Positions 8,508 to 17,297 of a stretch of DNA of 64,000 nt are shown one piece after another. The notes beneath the pieces are model-generated. The model saw nothing but the letters and a program-made list of their open reading frames with translations. It had not been told where the DNA came from and searched no databases. The position numbers were made by a program, and so were the translations under genes. The DNA comes from Agrobacterium salinitolerans (GTDB lineage: Bacteria; Pseudomonadota; Alphaproteobacteria; Rhizobiales; Rhizobiaceae). Where the stretch lies: the NCBI RefSeq assembly GCF_002008225.1, contig NZ_MRDH01000002.1, positions 62,001 through 126,000 on the forward strand, read 5' to 3'. Positions within the stretch are counted from its first letter, which is position 1, and each line of letters opens with the position of its first letter.

Positions 8508-11500
8508 TCAGCCGGCCTTTTCGAGCTTGTAGTCCGAATTGGCCGGTTCTTCTCGGCTGTGCTGGATGAGCGGACGGTTGCCCGCCAGTTTGCGCACCAG
8601 CACGTAGAAGACCGGTGTCATGAAGATGCCGAAGAACGTCACGCCGATCATGCCGGAGAAGACGGCGACGCCCATGGCGGCACGCATTTCCGCACCGGCA
8701 CCTGTCGAGACGACCAGCGGCACCACGCCCATGATGAAGGCGAGGGAGGTCATCAGGATCGGGCGCAGGCGAAGCCGGCTTGCCTCGATGGCCGCCTGAA
8801 GCGGTGTTCGTCCTTCGAATTCCAGCTCCCGGGCGAATTCCACGATCAGGATCGCGTTTTTCGCCGAGAGACCGACAAGGACGACAAGGCCGATCTGCGT
8901 AAAGATGTTGTTGTCCCCTCCCGTCAGCCAGACGCCCGTGAGGGCCGCAAGCACACCGAGCGGGACGATCAGGATGATCGCAATCGGCAAGGTGAGGCTT
9001 TCATATTGCGCGGCGAGCACGAGATAGACGAGCAGCAGCGCCAAGGGAAAGACCACGATGCTGGAGTTGCCTGCCAGGATTTGCTGGTAGGTCAGGTCGG
9101 TCCATTCGTAATCGATGCCGGCGGGCAGGTTCTCGGCAAGGATCTTCTCCATAGCCGCCTGAGCCTGTCCCGAGGAGAAGCCCGGTGCGGGACCGCCGTT
9201 GATATCGGCCGCAAGGAAGCCGTTATAACGGTTGGTGCGCTCCGGCCCCGTCGTTGCATCCACCTTCAGCAGCGTCGACAGCGGGATCATCTGGCCGGTC
9301 GCCGAGCGAACCTTCAGACGGCCGATGTCTTCGGCATGGGCGCGGAACTGCGAATCTGCCTGCACCCGCACGCTGTATGTGCGTCCGAAGGCGTTGAAGT
9401 CGTTCACATAGAGCGAGCCGAGATAGATCTGCAGCGTCTGGAAGACGTCGCTGACGGAGACGCCCAGCTGTTCCGCCTTGGCGCGGTCGAGATCGGCGAA
9501 GAGCTGCGGCACGTTGATCTGGTAGCTGGAGAAGATGCCTGCCAGCTCCGGGGTCTGATATGCCTTGGCGATCACGGCCTTCGCGGCTTCATCCAGCGTC
9601 TGGTAACCGTAACCGGCGCGGTCTTCGATCTGCAGCTTGAAGCCGCCTGTCTGGCCGAGACCGTTGACCGGCGGCGGCGGGAACATGGCGATGAAGGCAT
9701 CCTGAATGCCGGCGAACTTCTGGTTCAGCTGCATGGCGATGGCACCGCCGGAGAGTTCCGGTGTCTTGCGCTTTTCGAAATCATCGAGAACCGCAAAGAC
9801 GATGCCGGAATTGGAGCCGATGGTGAAGCCGTTGATCGACAGGCCGGGGAAGGCGATGGCGTGGCTGACACCGGGCGTTTCCATGGCGATCGCGCTCATC
9901 CGCTTGATCACACTTTCGGTGCGATCGAGCGTTGCGCCATCGGGAAGCTGGGCGAAACCGATCAGATACTGCTTGTCCTGCGCCGGCACGAAGCCGCTCG
10001 GAACTGTCGTGAACATGCCGTAGGTGGCGGCCACCAGCGCCATATAGACCATCATGACAAGGCTCTTGCGCGTCACCAGCCCGCCGACAGTTTTGCCGTA
10101 GCCGTTGGAGGCGGCACCGAAGGCGCGGTTGAAGCCGCGGAAGAACCAGCCGAAGATTTTGTCCATGAAACGGGTGAGCCAGTCTTTCGGGGCACCATGT
10201 TCCTTGAGCAGCAGGGCCGCAAGCGCGGGTGACAGCGTCAGCGAGTTGATGGCCGAAATGACGGTCGAGATGGCAATCGTCAGCGCGAACTGCCGGTAGA
10301 ACTGACCCGACAGGCCGGAAATGAAGGCAAGCGGCACGAAGACGGCGACCAGAACCAGCGCAATGGCGATGATCGGGCCGGAGACTTCACGCATGGCTTT
10401 ATAGGTGGCATCTCGCGGTGAGAGCCCGTTTTCGATGTTTCGCTCGACGTTTTCGACGACCACGATGGCGTCATCCACCACGATGCCGATGGCAAGCACA
10501 AGGCCGAACAGCGTCAAGGCGTTGATGGAGAAGCCGAAGGCATACATGACGGCGAAGGTGCCGATGATCGAGACCGGAACGGCGATCAGCGGAATGATCG
10601 AGGCGCGCCAGGTCTGAAGGAAGAGGATGACCACAAGCACCACGAGGCCAACGGCCTCGAGGAGTGTATCGACAACCTTCTCGATGGAGGAGCGCACGAA
10701 TTTCGTCGTATCGTAGACGATCTCGTATTTCACGCCATCGGGCATTGCCAATTGCAGATTATCCATGGTCGCGCGGACATTGTCGGCGATTTCGATGGCG
10801 TTGGAACCGGGGGCCTGAAGCACGGCGACAGCCACGGCGGGTTCGCCGTCGAGCAGCGAGCGCAGCGTATAGTCGGCAGCGCCAAGCTCGATGCGGGCGA
10901 CATCGCGCAGGCGGGTGATTTCGCCGTTCGCACCGCTCTTGACGATGATGTTGCCGAATTCTTCCGGCGTCGTCAGACGGCCTTGGGCATTGACGTTGAG
11001 CTGCAGGTCGACACCATTCGGGCTTGGGGAAGCGCCGATGACGCCGGCTGCGGCCTGCACGTTCTGCTGGCGGATGGCGTCGGAAACATCGCTTGCAGCC
11101 AGATCATGCTCGGCAACCTTCTGCGGGTCGAGCCATACGCGCATGGAATAGTCGCCTGCGCCGAAGACCTGCACCTGGCCGACACCTTCGATGCGGGCGA
11201 GGCGATCCTTGACGTTCAGCGTCGCATAGTTGCGCAGATAGGTGATGTCGTAGTCGTCGGTTTTCGAGACGAGGTTGACGACCATGATGAAGTCCGGCGA
11301 ACTTTTGACGGTGGTGATGCCGAGTGCGCGCACTTCCGCCGGCAGCCGCGGTTCGGCCTGCGACACGCGGTTCTGTACCAGCTGTTGCGCCTTGTCGGGG
11401 TCGGTGCCGAGCTTGAAGGTCACGGTCAGCGTCAGCACGCCGTCCGATGTCGCCTGGCTGCCCATATAGAGCATGTCCTCGACGCCGTTGATCTGTTCTT

Positions 11501-11702
11501 CCAGCGGTGTCGCGACGGTTTCAGCGATAACGGTCGGGTTCGCACCGGGATAGGTGGCGCGCACGACGACAGATGGCGGAACGACTTCGGGATATTCCGA
11601 AATCGGCAGGGCGCGCATGCCGAGAAGGCCTGCCACCACAATCAGGATCGACAACACGCCGGCGAATACCGGCCGGTCGACAAAAAATCTGGAAATATTC
11701 AT
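8508..11702 (-). CDS. RND multidrug efflux permease (HAE1 family, AcrB/MexF/BepE-like)
   Basis: Inner-membrane proton/drug antiporter, the pump of a tripartite efflux complex. From ATG 11702 the protein has 1064 residues, normal for HAE1. It begins MNISRFFVDRPVFAGVLSI, as in MexF/AcrB, and has twelve predicted membrane helices around two large periplasmic loops. The proton-relay Asp pair is in helix 4 (GIVVDDAIVVVENVE, about residues 410-411). The open frame runs 41 codons further upstream, but the family N-terminus and a GAGAGGGA ribosome-binding site point to 11702. It is the last gene of the operon hydrolase-MFP-permease, 132 bases after the adaptor gene. No outer-membrane factor gene is adjacent, so a TolC-type protein must come from elsewhere. 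Confidence 0.95.
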   Translation of the reverse strand: MNISRFFVDRPVFAGVLSILIVVAGLLGMRALPISEYPEVVPPSVVVRATYPGANPTVIAETVATPLEEQINGVEDMLYMGSQATSDGVLTLTVTFKLGTDPDKAQQLVQNRVSQAEPRLPAEVRALGITTVKSSPDFIMVVNLVSKTDDYDITYLRNYATLNVKDRLARIEGVGQVQVFGAGDYSMRVWLDPQKVAEHDLAASDVSDAIRQQNVQAAAGVIGASPSPNGVDLQLNVNAQGRLTTPEEFGNIIVKSGANGEITRLRDVARIELGAADYTLRSLLDGEPAVAVAVLQAPGSNAIEIADNVRATMDNLQLAMPDGVKYEIVYDTTKFVRSSIEKVVDTLLEAVGLVVLVVILFLQTWRASIIPLIAVPVSIIGTFAVMYAFGFSINALTLFGLVLAIGIVVDDAIVVVENVERNIENGLSPRDATYKAMREVSGPIIAIALVLVAVFVPLAFISGLSGQFYRQFALTIAISTVISAINSLTLSPALAALLLKEHGAPKDWLTRFMDKIFGWFFRGFNRAFGAASNGYGKTVGGLVTRKSLVMMVYMALVAATYGMFTTVPSGFVPAQDKQYLIGFAQLPDGATLDRTESVIKRMSAIAMETPGVSHAIAFPGLSINGFTIGSNSGIVFAVLDDFEKRKTPELSGGAIAMQLNQKFAGIQDAFIAMFPPPPVNGLGQTGGFKLQIEDRAGYGYQTLDEAAKAVIAKAYQTPELAGIFSSYQINVPQLFADLDRAKAEQLGVSVSDVFQTLQIYLGSLYVNDFNAFGRTYSVRVQADSQFRAHAEDIGRLKVRSATGQMIPLSTLLKVDATTGPERTNRYNGFLAADINGGPAPGFSSGQAQAAMEKILAENLPAGIDYEWTDLTYQQILAGNSSIVVFPLALLLVYLVLAAQYESLTLPIAIILIVPLGVLAALTGVWLTGGDNNIFTQIGLVVLVGLSAKNAILIVEFARELEFEGRTPLQAAIEASRLRLRPILMTSLAFIMGVVPLVVSTGAGAEMRAAMGVAVFSGMIGVTFFGIFMTPVFYVLVRKLAGNRPLIQHSREEPANSDYKLEKAG

Positions 11703-11834
11703 ATCCAGTCCCTCTCCGGGTCTTTGGGAATGCGAAGGCCGTTCCGGCGGCAATCCTGCCGCCGGTGAAGGCCGGTTCTGTCTAAAGGGGGCGTCTCGCG
11801 ACAGCGCGGGACGCCTGCTGATCAAAGGGGCGGG

Positions 11835-13025
11835 TTACTGCGAAGCAGCAACCTTGTCTTCCGTCTGCGGTGCGATGGTCGCGCCGGGGCGAATGCGTTG
11901 CAGACCGTTGACGACGATCGTATCGCCGGCGGCAAGGCCGCTTTCGATGATGCGCTGGCCGTCAGCCGGTGCGCCCGGCTTGATCTGGCGGTAGCTCACC
12001 TTGTTTTCGGCGTCCACCACGAAGACGAACCGCTTGTCCTGATCCGTGCCGATGGCCCGGTCGCTGATGACGATGCGGTTTTCCGGCTTCGGTTCACCCA
12101 TGCGTACCCGCACGAACTGGCCGGGGATCAGCCTGCCGTCCGGATTTTCAAAGACGGCGCGGACACCGATGGTGCCGCTTGCCGAATCCACCTGGTTGTC
12201 GATCAGGTGCAGCGTACCCTTGATCGGCGTACCCTCATCCGAAAGCGTGCCGATTTCCACCGGGATCTGTTCGAGGGCGGGCAGGGCGTCATCGGTTTTC
12301 GGCAGTTCGGCAAGCGCCCTGGCTACAACGCCTTCGCTGGCGTTGAAGCTGGCATAGATCGGGTTGACCGATACCAGCGTCGTGAGCGCCGGCGAGGTAG
12401 AGCCGGCAGCGACGAGGTTGCCGGCGGTGATTTCGATCCTGCCGACCCGGCCGGAAACCGGAGCGCGGATTTCGGTGTAACCGAGATCGAGCTCAGCCGT
12501 GGTGAGTGCTGCGCGGGCAGCGCGAAGCTGGGCTTGCGCATCCGCAAACGAGCTTTGCCGCTGGTCGAGATCGCTCTGGGAAATGGTGCGGTTGTCGGAA
12601 AGCCGGCGGCCACGCTCCAGTTCCGTTTTTGCAAGGCTTACCTTGGCTTCGGCGGAAGCGACCTGTCCCTCAGCACCGGCAACAGCGGCCTGATAAGGGG
12701 CCGGGTCGATGGTGAAGAGTGGGTCGCCTTCCTTGACGAGCGCACCTTCGCGGAAATGCACGGCCTTGATCTGGCCGGCGACGCGGGAGCGGATCTGCAC
12801 CCGGTCGACGGCTTCGAGACGGCCGGAAAATTCTTCCCAGCGCATCACGTCGCGGCTTTCCACCTTGGCGACGGTGACCGGGATTGCCGGTGTTTCAGCC
12901 GGCGTGGAAGCGGCCGTCGCGTCACGGCTGGTGGGGAGGTCGAAAAACAGTGCTGCGGCTGCAACGGACATGGCAAGCCCGATACCGGCGCCCGTCAGGG
13001 CCCGGCGCTTTGTGTTCAGCGTCAT
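11835..13025 (-). CDS. RND efflux periplasmic adaptor (membrane fusion protein)
   Basis: It links the RND pump to an outer-membrane channel. The 396-residue protein has an N-terminal hydrophobic anchor or signal (residues about 12-30, no lipobox Cys), a split biotinyl/lipoyl domain (GRLEAVDRVQIRSRVAGQIKAVHFREG ... LGYTEIRAPVSGRVGRIEIT), an alpha-helical hairpin between them, a beta-barrel domain and a membrane-proximal domain. It most resembles the MexE/BepF group. It starts 56 bases after the hydrolase stop, so one transcript is likely. The 132 bases to the permease contain a GCGTC...GACGC hairpin that might tune expression of the pump. Confidence 0.93.
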   Translation of the reverse strand: MTLNTKRRALTGAGIGLAMSVAAAALFFDLPTSRDATAASTPAETPAIPVTVAKVESRDVMRWEEFSGRLEAVDRVQIRSRVAGQIKAVHFREGALVKEGDPLFTIDPAPYQAAVAGAEGQVASAEAKVSLAKTELERGRRLSDNRTISQSDLDQRQSSFADAQAQLRAARAALTTAELDLGYTEIRAPVSGRVGRIEITAGNLVAAGSTSPALTTLVSVNPIYASFNASEGVVARALAELPKTDDALPALEQIPVEIGTLSDEGTPIKGTLHLIDNQVDSASGTIGVRAVFENPDGRLIPGQFVRVRMGEPKPENRIVISDRAIGTDQDKRFVFVVDAENKVSYRQIKPGAPADGQRIIESGLAAGDTIVVNGLQRIRPGATIAPQTEDKVAASQ

Positions 13026-13081
13026 GGGTATCTCCTTGGCCCCCGATCGGGAGCAGGTCGTTCATAAATAAATGCGAATTT

Positions 13082-13930
13082 TCAGTGTTTTAACTGGTCA
13101 ACGAAAGTCTTGAACTCCGAACAGACGGATGAGACCCATCCGCCGCCCTCTCCTTGATAAAGCCCCGTCCAGCCGATGCCGGCGGGGAAAACATGGCTCC
13201 GGACGCTGACACCCGAGGCGATGAGGCGGTCTCCATAATTGACCGTTTCGTCGCGCAGAGGGTCATCCTCGGCGGTAAAGATCAGCGCCGGCGCCACCCG
13301 GTTCAGCCGCGTGCACTGGCAGGGCGCGGCATAGGGGTGGAAAAACCCGCACGCCTTGGCAAGGTAATGGCTCCAGCCATCGGCCCAGCGCTGGCGCATG
13401 CCGATCCTGTCCGCGTTGCGGAAGGATTCCGTCGTCATCATCGGGTCGATCATAGGCGACAGAAGAATTTGGCCTGCGAGTTTGCCCGGCATGCGGTCAC
13501 GGGCCTTCAAGGCAAGCCCCGCCGCCACATTGCCGCCAGCCTCTTCGCCGGCCACGAACAGCAGCGATTTCGCGCCGCCATAATGTTTACGATCCCGGCT
13601 CAGATGATCGAGCGCCTCATAGGCGCAGTCGATAACCATCGGAAACTCGTTGCCGGACGGCTTGCTATAGTCGGCTTCCACGACCACCGCGCCGCTTTCC
13701 GCAAGCGCGCGGGCCACCGGAAGCTCGGGGCAATTACCGCCCGGCTCCAGACCGGGTTGCAAAAACGATCCGCCGCGCAGGTAAAGCACCACGGGCGGCT
13801 GGCTGCAAAGCTTTGCACCCTCATATCGGCGCACGGAAAGCTGGGATGCGAGGCCCCCGCAGCTTTTGATGTTTTCCCAGTGCGCGTTCATCTGATCCGG
13901 TCCCGTGCACCACCATGAGAGGCGCACCAT
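13082..13930 (-). CDS. Degenerate alpha/beta-hydrolase (HSL-type, catalytic Ser and His missing)
   Basis: The 282-residue protein has the shape of the hormone-sensitive-lipase/acetylesterase family but lacks its catalytic residues. The oxyanion motif HGGG is LRGGSF (51-56). The nucleophile elbow GDSAGG is GEEAGG (128-133), with Glu130 where Ser should be. The EDDPLRDE segment keeps the Asp (about 223), but the following HGF region reads PAGIGWTGL with no His. The fold elements around these sites are otherwise intact and no frameshift is seen. It is the first gene of the RND operon and divergent from a LysR gene 95 bases away. I infer a ligand-binding or regulatory pseudoenzyme rather than an esterase. 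ATG 13891 is an alternative start. Confidence 0.75.
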   Translation of the reverse strand: MVRLSWWCTGPDQMNAHWENIKSCGGLASQLSVRRYEGAKLCSQPPVVLYLRGGSFLQPGLEPGGNCPELPVARALAESGAVVVEADYSKPSGNEFPMVIDCAYEALDHLSRDRKHYGGAKSLLFVAGEEAGGNVAAGLALKARDRMPGKLAGQILLSPMIDPMMTTESFRNADRIGMRQRWADGWSHYLAKACGFFHPYAAPCQCTRLNRVAPALIFTAEDDPLRDETVNYGDRLIASGVSVRSHVFPAGIGWTGLYQGEGGGWVSSVCSEFKTFVDQLKH

Positions 13931-14025
13931 ATTTGCAAAATCTGAAATTCATATTATTGTTCGGAGAAAAACGATCAAGTGCTCTAAAATGAAAACACTA
14001 TTCCATAAAGACGGATAATCTCATC

Positions 14026-14925
14026 ATGGATCAGCTCTCCGCCATGCGGGTTTTTACGCGGGTCGTGGAAACCGGCAATTTCAGCCGCGCCGCGACAGCG
14101 CTGAATATGCCGAAGACCACCGTCACCAACATGGTGCAAGCGCTGGAGGCGCATTTGCACACCACACTTCTCAACCGCACCACGCGCCGGGTGATGCTGA
14201 CAACGGACGGCGCTCTCTATTATGAGCGGGCCTCACAGATTTTATCGGAAATCGAAGAACTTGACGGCAGCATGTCCAGCGCGCAGGTGCAGCCCTCCGG
14301 CCGGTTGCGGGTGGAAATGGCCGGTGTCTTCGCGGACTTGGTGGTTATCCCACATCTTTGCGAATTTTACCAGCGTTATCCGCAAATCCGCCTCGACCTC
14401 GGTGTCGGTGACCGTCTGGTCGATTATATAGCGGAGAATGTCGACTGTGCGCTGCGCGTCGGCGTGCTGCGCGATCAGTCGCTGATTGCCCGTAAAGTGG
14501 GCGAACTCCGGTTCGAGACATTCGCCTCGCCGTCCTACATCGAAAATTTCGGCATGCCGCAAGAGCCGGAGGATCTGGAGAAGGAGCATTATTCGGTGGG
14601 CTACCTCAATGCCACCACCGGTCAGATCATGCCGGCCTCCTTCGATAACGGTGTGCGCAGCGTCGAGTTGACCCCGAATTATGTCGTCTCGGTCAATGAC
14701 AGCCGTACCTATCTCAATGCCGCGCTGGCCGGCATGGGTATCGTGCAGCTTCCCGTCTTCATGGTAAAGGATGCGCTTTCGCGGGGAGAACTGGTGCCGG
14801 TGCTTTCCGAATGGCGACGGGAGGCGATGCCGATCTATGTGGTTTACCCGCAGACCCGGCATGTAACCAACAAGGTGCGCGTTTTTGTCGACTGGCTGGC
14901 CAAATTGGTGCATGGCCTGGTCTGA
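14026..14925 (+). CDS. LysR-family transcriptional regulator, likely controlling the RND operon
   Basis: A 299-residue regulator with an N-terminal winged helix-turn-helix (MDQLSAMRVFTRVVETGNFSRAATALNMPKTTVTNMVQALE, residues 1-41) and a LysR substrate-binding domain from about residue 90. It is divergent from the hydrolase-MFP-RND operon. The 95-base AT-rich gap between them (13931-14025) is the natural place for its operator and for both promoters. By the usual LysR arrangement it should activate or repress that operon in response to an efflux substrate; this is inference from position. No effector can be named. Confidence 0.92.
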   Translation: MDQLSAMRVFTRVVETGNFSRAATALNMPKTTVTNMVQALEAHLHTTLLNRTTRRVMLTTDGALYYERASQILSEIEELDGSMSSAQVQPSGRLRVEMAGVFADLVVIPHLCEFYQRYPQIRLDLGVGDRLVDYIAENVDCALRVGVLRDQSLIARKVGELRFETFASPSYIENFGMPQEPEDLEKEHYSVGYLNATTGQIMPASFDNGVRSVELTPNYVVSVNDSRTYLNAALAGMGIVQLPVFMVKDALSRGELVPVLSEWRREAMPIYVVYPQTRHVTNKVRVFVDWLAKLVHGLV

Positions 14926-14934
14926 GGCGGCCAG

Positions 14935-15834
14935 TCACCGCCCGACCCTTGCTGCGACAAAATCGATGAAGGCGCGAACGCGGGCGGCCAGGTGTTCATG
15001 ACCGGCATAAACCGCGTGGATCACTTCCATTTCCTCGGCATTGTAGTCTTCCAGAACCGGCACGAGCAGGCCCGCCTCGATATCCGGCTCGATATGAAAT
15101 TCGCCGACCCTTCCCAGCCCCAGGCCCGTCAGGCAGAGCCTTCGCATGGCCATGCCGCTGTTGACCGAGACGTTGCCCTTGACAGGCAGGCGGTAGACTT
15201 GCGCAGAGCCGGGGTTGCGAAACGGCCATTCGTTGAGGCTGCGGCTGAAATTGAAGCTGAAGCAATTGTGCCGCGCCAGATCCTGCGGTTTTTCCGGCAT
15301 GCCGTGTCGTTCGATATAGGCGGGGGAGGCGACGATGACGCGACGGACTTCCTTCAGCTTTCTCGCCTTCAGCGATGAATCTCCCATGGCGCCCGAGCGG
15401 ATGGCGATGTCCGTGCGTTCCTCGATCAGCCTGATGACGCCGTCGGTCAGGGAGATATCCAGCTCGATTTCCGGATAAAGCGACAAAAATTCCGGCGCAA
15501 GCGGCAGGAGATAACGTTCGCCGAAGCCGAGAGTGGCGTTAACGCGCAAAAGGCCTCGCGGCACCACCTTGCCGCCGCTCGCCACGATCTGCTCGGTCTC
15601 GGCTATGTCGGCGAGAATGCGCCTTGCCCGGGCCAGATAGACTTCACCTTCCGGTGTGAGCGTGACAAGCCGGGTGGAGCGGGCGAGTAGTCGGGTGCCG
15701 AGGCGGTCTTCGATGCGGGTGACGAGCTTGCTGACGGCGGACGGTGAAAGCTGCAGCCTGCGCCCGGCGGCGGAAAAGCTGCCGAGTTCGGCCGCCGCCA
15801 CGAAGACTTCCATTTCTCCGGCCCTGTTGTCCAT
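14935..15834 (-). CDS. LysR-family transcriptional regulator, likely controlling the MFS/AKR genes
   Basis: A 299-residue LysR protein: winged helix-turn-helix at residues 1-60 (MEVFVAAAELGSFSAAGRRLQLSPSAVSKLV) and an effector domain containing RLIEERTDIAIRSGAMGDSSL. It ends nine bases from the stop of the previous LysR gene (convergent). It is divergent from an MFS exporter and aldo/keto reductase; the 220-base gap contains three copies of a 17-base palindrome next to the MFS start. Control of those two genes is the simplest inference. Confidence 0.92.
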   Translation of the reverse strand: MDNRAGEMEVFVAAAELGSFSAAGRRLQLSPSAVSKLVTRIEDRLGTRLLARSTRLVTLTPEGEVYLARARRILADIAETEQIVASGGKVVPRGLLRVNATLGFGERYLLPLAPEFLSLYPEIELDISLTDGVIRLIEERTDIAIRSGAMGDSSLKARKLKEVRRVIVASPAYIERHGMPEKPQDLARHNCFSFNFSRSLNEWPFRNPGSAQVYRLPVKGNVSVNSGMAMRRLCLTGLGLGRVGEFHIEPDIEAGLLVPVLEDYNAEEMEVIHAVYAGHEHLAARVRAFIDFVAARVGR

Positions 15835-15937
15835 CGCCGCACCGCCTGTGAAATAAATTCAAAGGTATTTGTCCCACCTTGCCGATTATCATGCAAGTCC
15901 CCTTCGCCCATATTGCGTCCATAGATTTGATCCAACC

Positions 15938-16013
15938 GGACAGCATCGCTGTCCAAATGATCTAAACCACAGCATCGCTGTCCAAATGATCTAAACCGAC
16001 AGCGTTGCTGTCC
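15938..16013. repeat. Three phased copies of a 17-bp palindrome (candidate operators)
   Basis: The sequence GGACAGCATCGCTGTCC (15938-15954, perfect 7-3-7 inverted repeat) recurs as CCACAGCATCGCTGTCC (15967-15983) and CGACAGCGTTGCTGTCC (15997-16013). The centres are 29 and 30 bases apart and are separated by almost identical AAATGATCTAAACC spacers. The array ends 42 bases before the MFS start codon. The helically phased spacing (just under three turns) suits cooperative binding of a dimeric regulator, but a decayed tandem duplication is equally possible. Confidence 0.8.
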
Positions 16014-16054
16014 AGAACGCCCGCGATCTCGCTCCGGGCGAAGAGGTATTCGTC

Positions 16055-17236
16055 ATGCCATTGGCCATATTTGCCCTGACGATCGCGGCCTATGCGATCG
16101 GCACCACGGAGTTCGTGATTGTCGGTCTTCTGCCGACGGTCGCGACCGATCTTCACATCACCCTGCCGCTCGCCGGCCTCATTGTCAGCGTCTACGCGCT
16201 GGGCGTCACCTTCGGTGCGCCGATTCTGACGGCGCTGACGGGCAGGATCGAAAGAAAGCCGCTGCTGCTGGGCCTGATGGCCCTGTTCATCATAGGCAAC
16301 AGCGCTGCGGCCCTGTCGCCGAGCTATGAGATGCTGCTTGTCGCCCGCGTCATCGCCGCTTTCGCCCATGGCGTCTTTTTCTCGGTCGGTTCCACCATCG
16401 CCGCCGATCTCGTGCCGAAAAACCGTCGGGCTTCCGCCATTGCGATGATGTTCATGGGGCTCACGGTCGCCATCGTCACCGGCGTTCCGCTCGGCACCTA
16501 TATCGGGCAGGTCTTCGGCTGGCGCGCCACCTTCTGGGCCGTCACCGCCCTTGGCGTCATTGCTTTCCTGGGCATTGCCGCGCTTCTGCCAAGCACGCTC
16601 AAAAAGGCGCCGCCGGCGAGCCTCTTCGATCAGGTCCGGGTTCTCGGTTCCGGCCGGCTGCTCATCGTTTTCGCCATGACCGCGCTCGGCTACGGCGGCA
16701 CCTTCGTCGCCTTCACCTTCCTTGCTCCGATCCTGCAGGATGTGACCGGCTTTTCGGAAAAGAGCGTCAGCCTGATCCTCGTGCTTTATGGCGTCGCCAT
16801 TGCAGCCGGCAATATCGGCGGCGGCAGGATCGCCAACCATAACCCGGCCAAGGCGCTGATCGGTCTTTTCCTGGCGCAGGCCATCGTGCTGCTCGTCTTT
16901 TCCTTCACCGCCTTCTCGCCGATGCTGGCGCTCATCACGCTTGCGGCGCTTGGTTTCCTGTCCTTCGCCAATGTTCCCGGCCTGCAGCTTTATGTGGTGC
17001 AGCTTGCCAAGGAGCATCGCCCCGGTGCCGTCGATGTCGCCTCGGCGCTCAACATCGCCGCGTTCAACTTCGGCATCGCCATTGGCGCATGGCTTGGCGG
17101 TCTGGTGGTGGAATCGCCGATGGGTCTTGCCGCAACCCCCTGGGTTGGCGCCATCCTCGTCGCCGTCGCCCTGCTGCTCACCCTCTGGAGCAGCGCACTC
17201 GACCGCCGCGCCGCGCTGACGCTGAAAACCGCCTGA
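16055..17236 (+). CDS. MFS exporter of the DHA1 / AraJ-YdhP group
   Basis: A 393-residue twelve-helix inner-membrane transporter. It begins with PLAIFALTIAAYAIGTTEFVIVGLLPTVA, the characteristic opening of AraJ/YdhP/NepI-like drug or sugar efflux proteins (the TEF motif in helix 1), with the G-R-x-x-R-K-like TGRIERKPLL loop after helix 2 and the GVPLGTYIGQ antiporter motif C in helix 5. GAAGAGG precedes the ATG by about seven bases. An aldo/keto reductase starts 61 bases downstream and is probably cotranscribed; the divergent LysR gene is the likely regulator. The substrate is unknown. Confidence 0.9.
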   Translation: MPLAIFALTIAAYAIGTTEFVIVGLLPTVATDLHITLPLAGLIVSVYALGVTFGAPILTALTGRIERKPLLLGLMALFIIGNSAAALSPSYEMLLVARVIAAFAHGVFFSVGSTIAADLVPKNRRASAIAMMFMGLTVAIVTGVPLGTYIGQVFGWRATFWAVTALGVIAFLGIAALLPSTLKKAPPASLFDQVRVLGSGRLLIVFAMTALGYGGTFVAFTFLAPILQDVTGFSEKSVSLILVLYGVAIAAGNIGGGRIANHNPAKALIGLFLAQAIVLLVFSFTAFSPMLALITLAALGFLSFANVPGLQLYVVQLAKEHRPGAVDVASALNIAAFNFGIAIGAWLGGLVVESPMGLAATPWVGAILVAVALLLTLWSSALDRRAALTLKTA

Positions 17237-17297
17237 GCTTTCACAAGATTCCCGGCCATACCCCAAGCTGGCCGGATAACCCCAAAGGAGAAAATAT

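Noticed and set aside
8499-10232. 577-codon open frame on the plus strand
   Set aside because: It is antisense to the RND permease and reads as His/Arg/Asp-rich sequence without domains. It results from GC-rich codon bias, and the permease is unambiguous.
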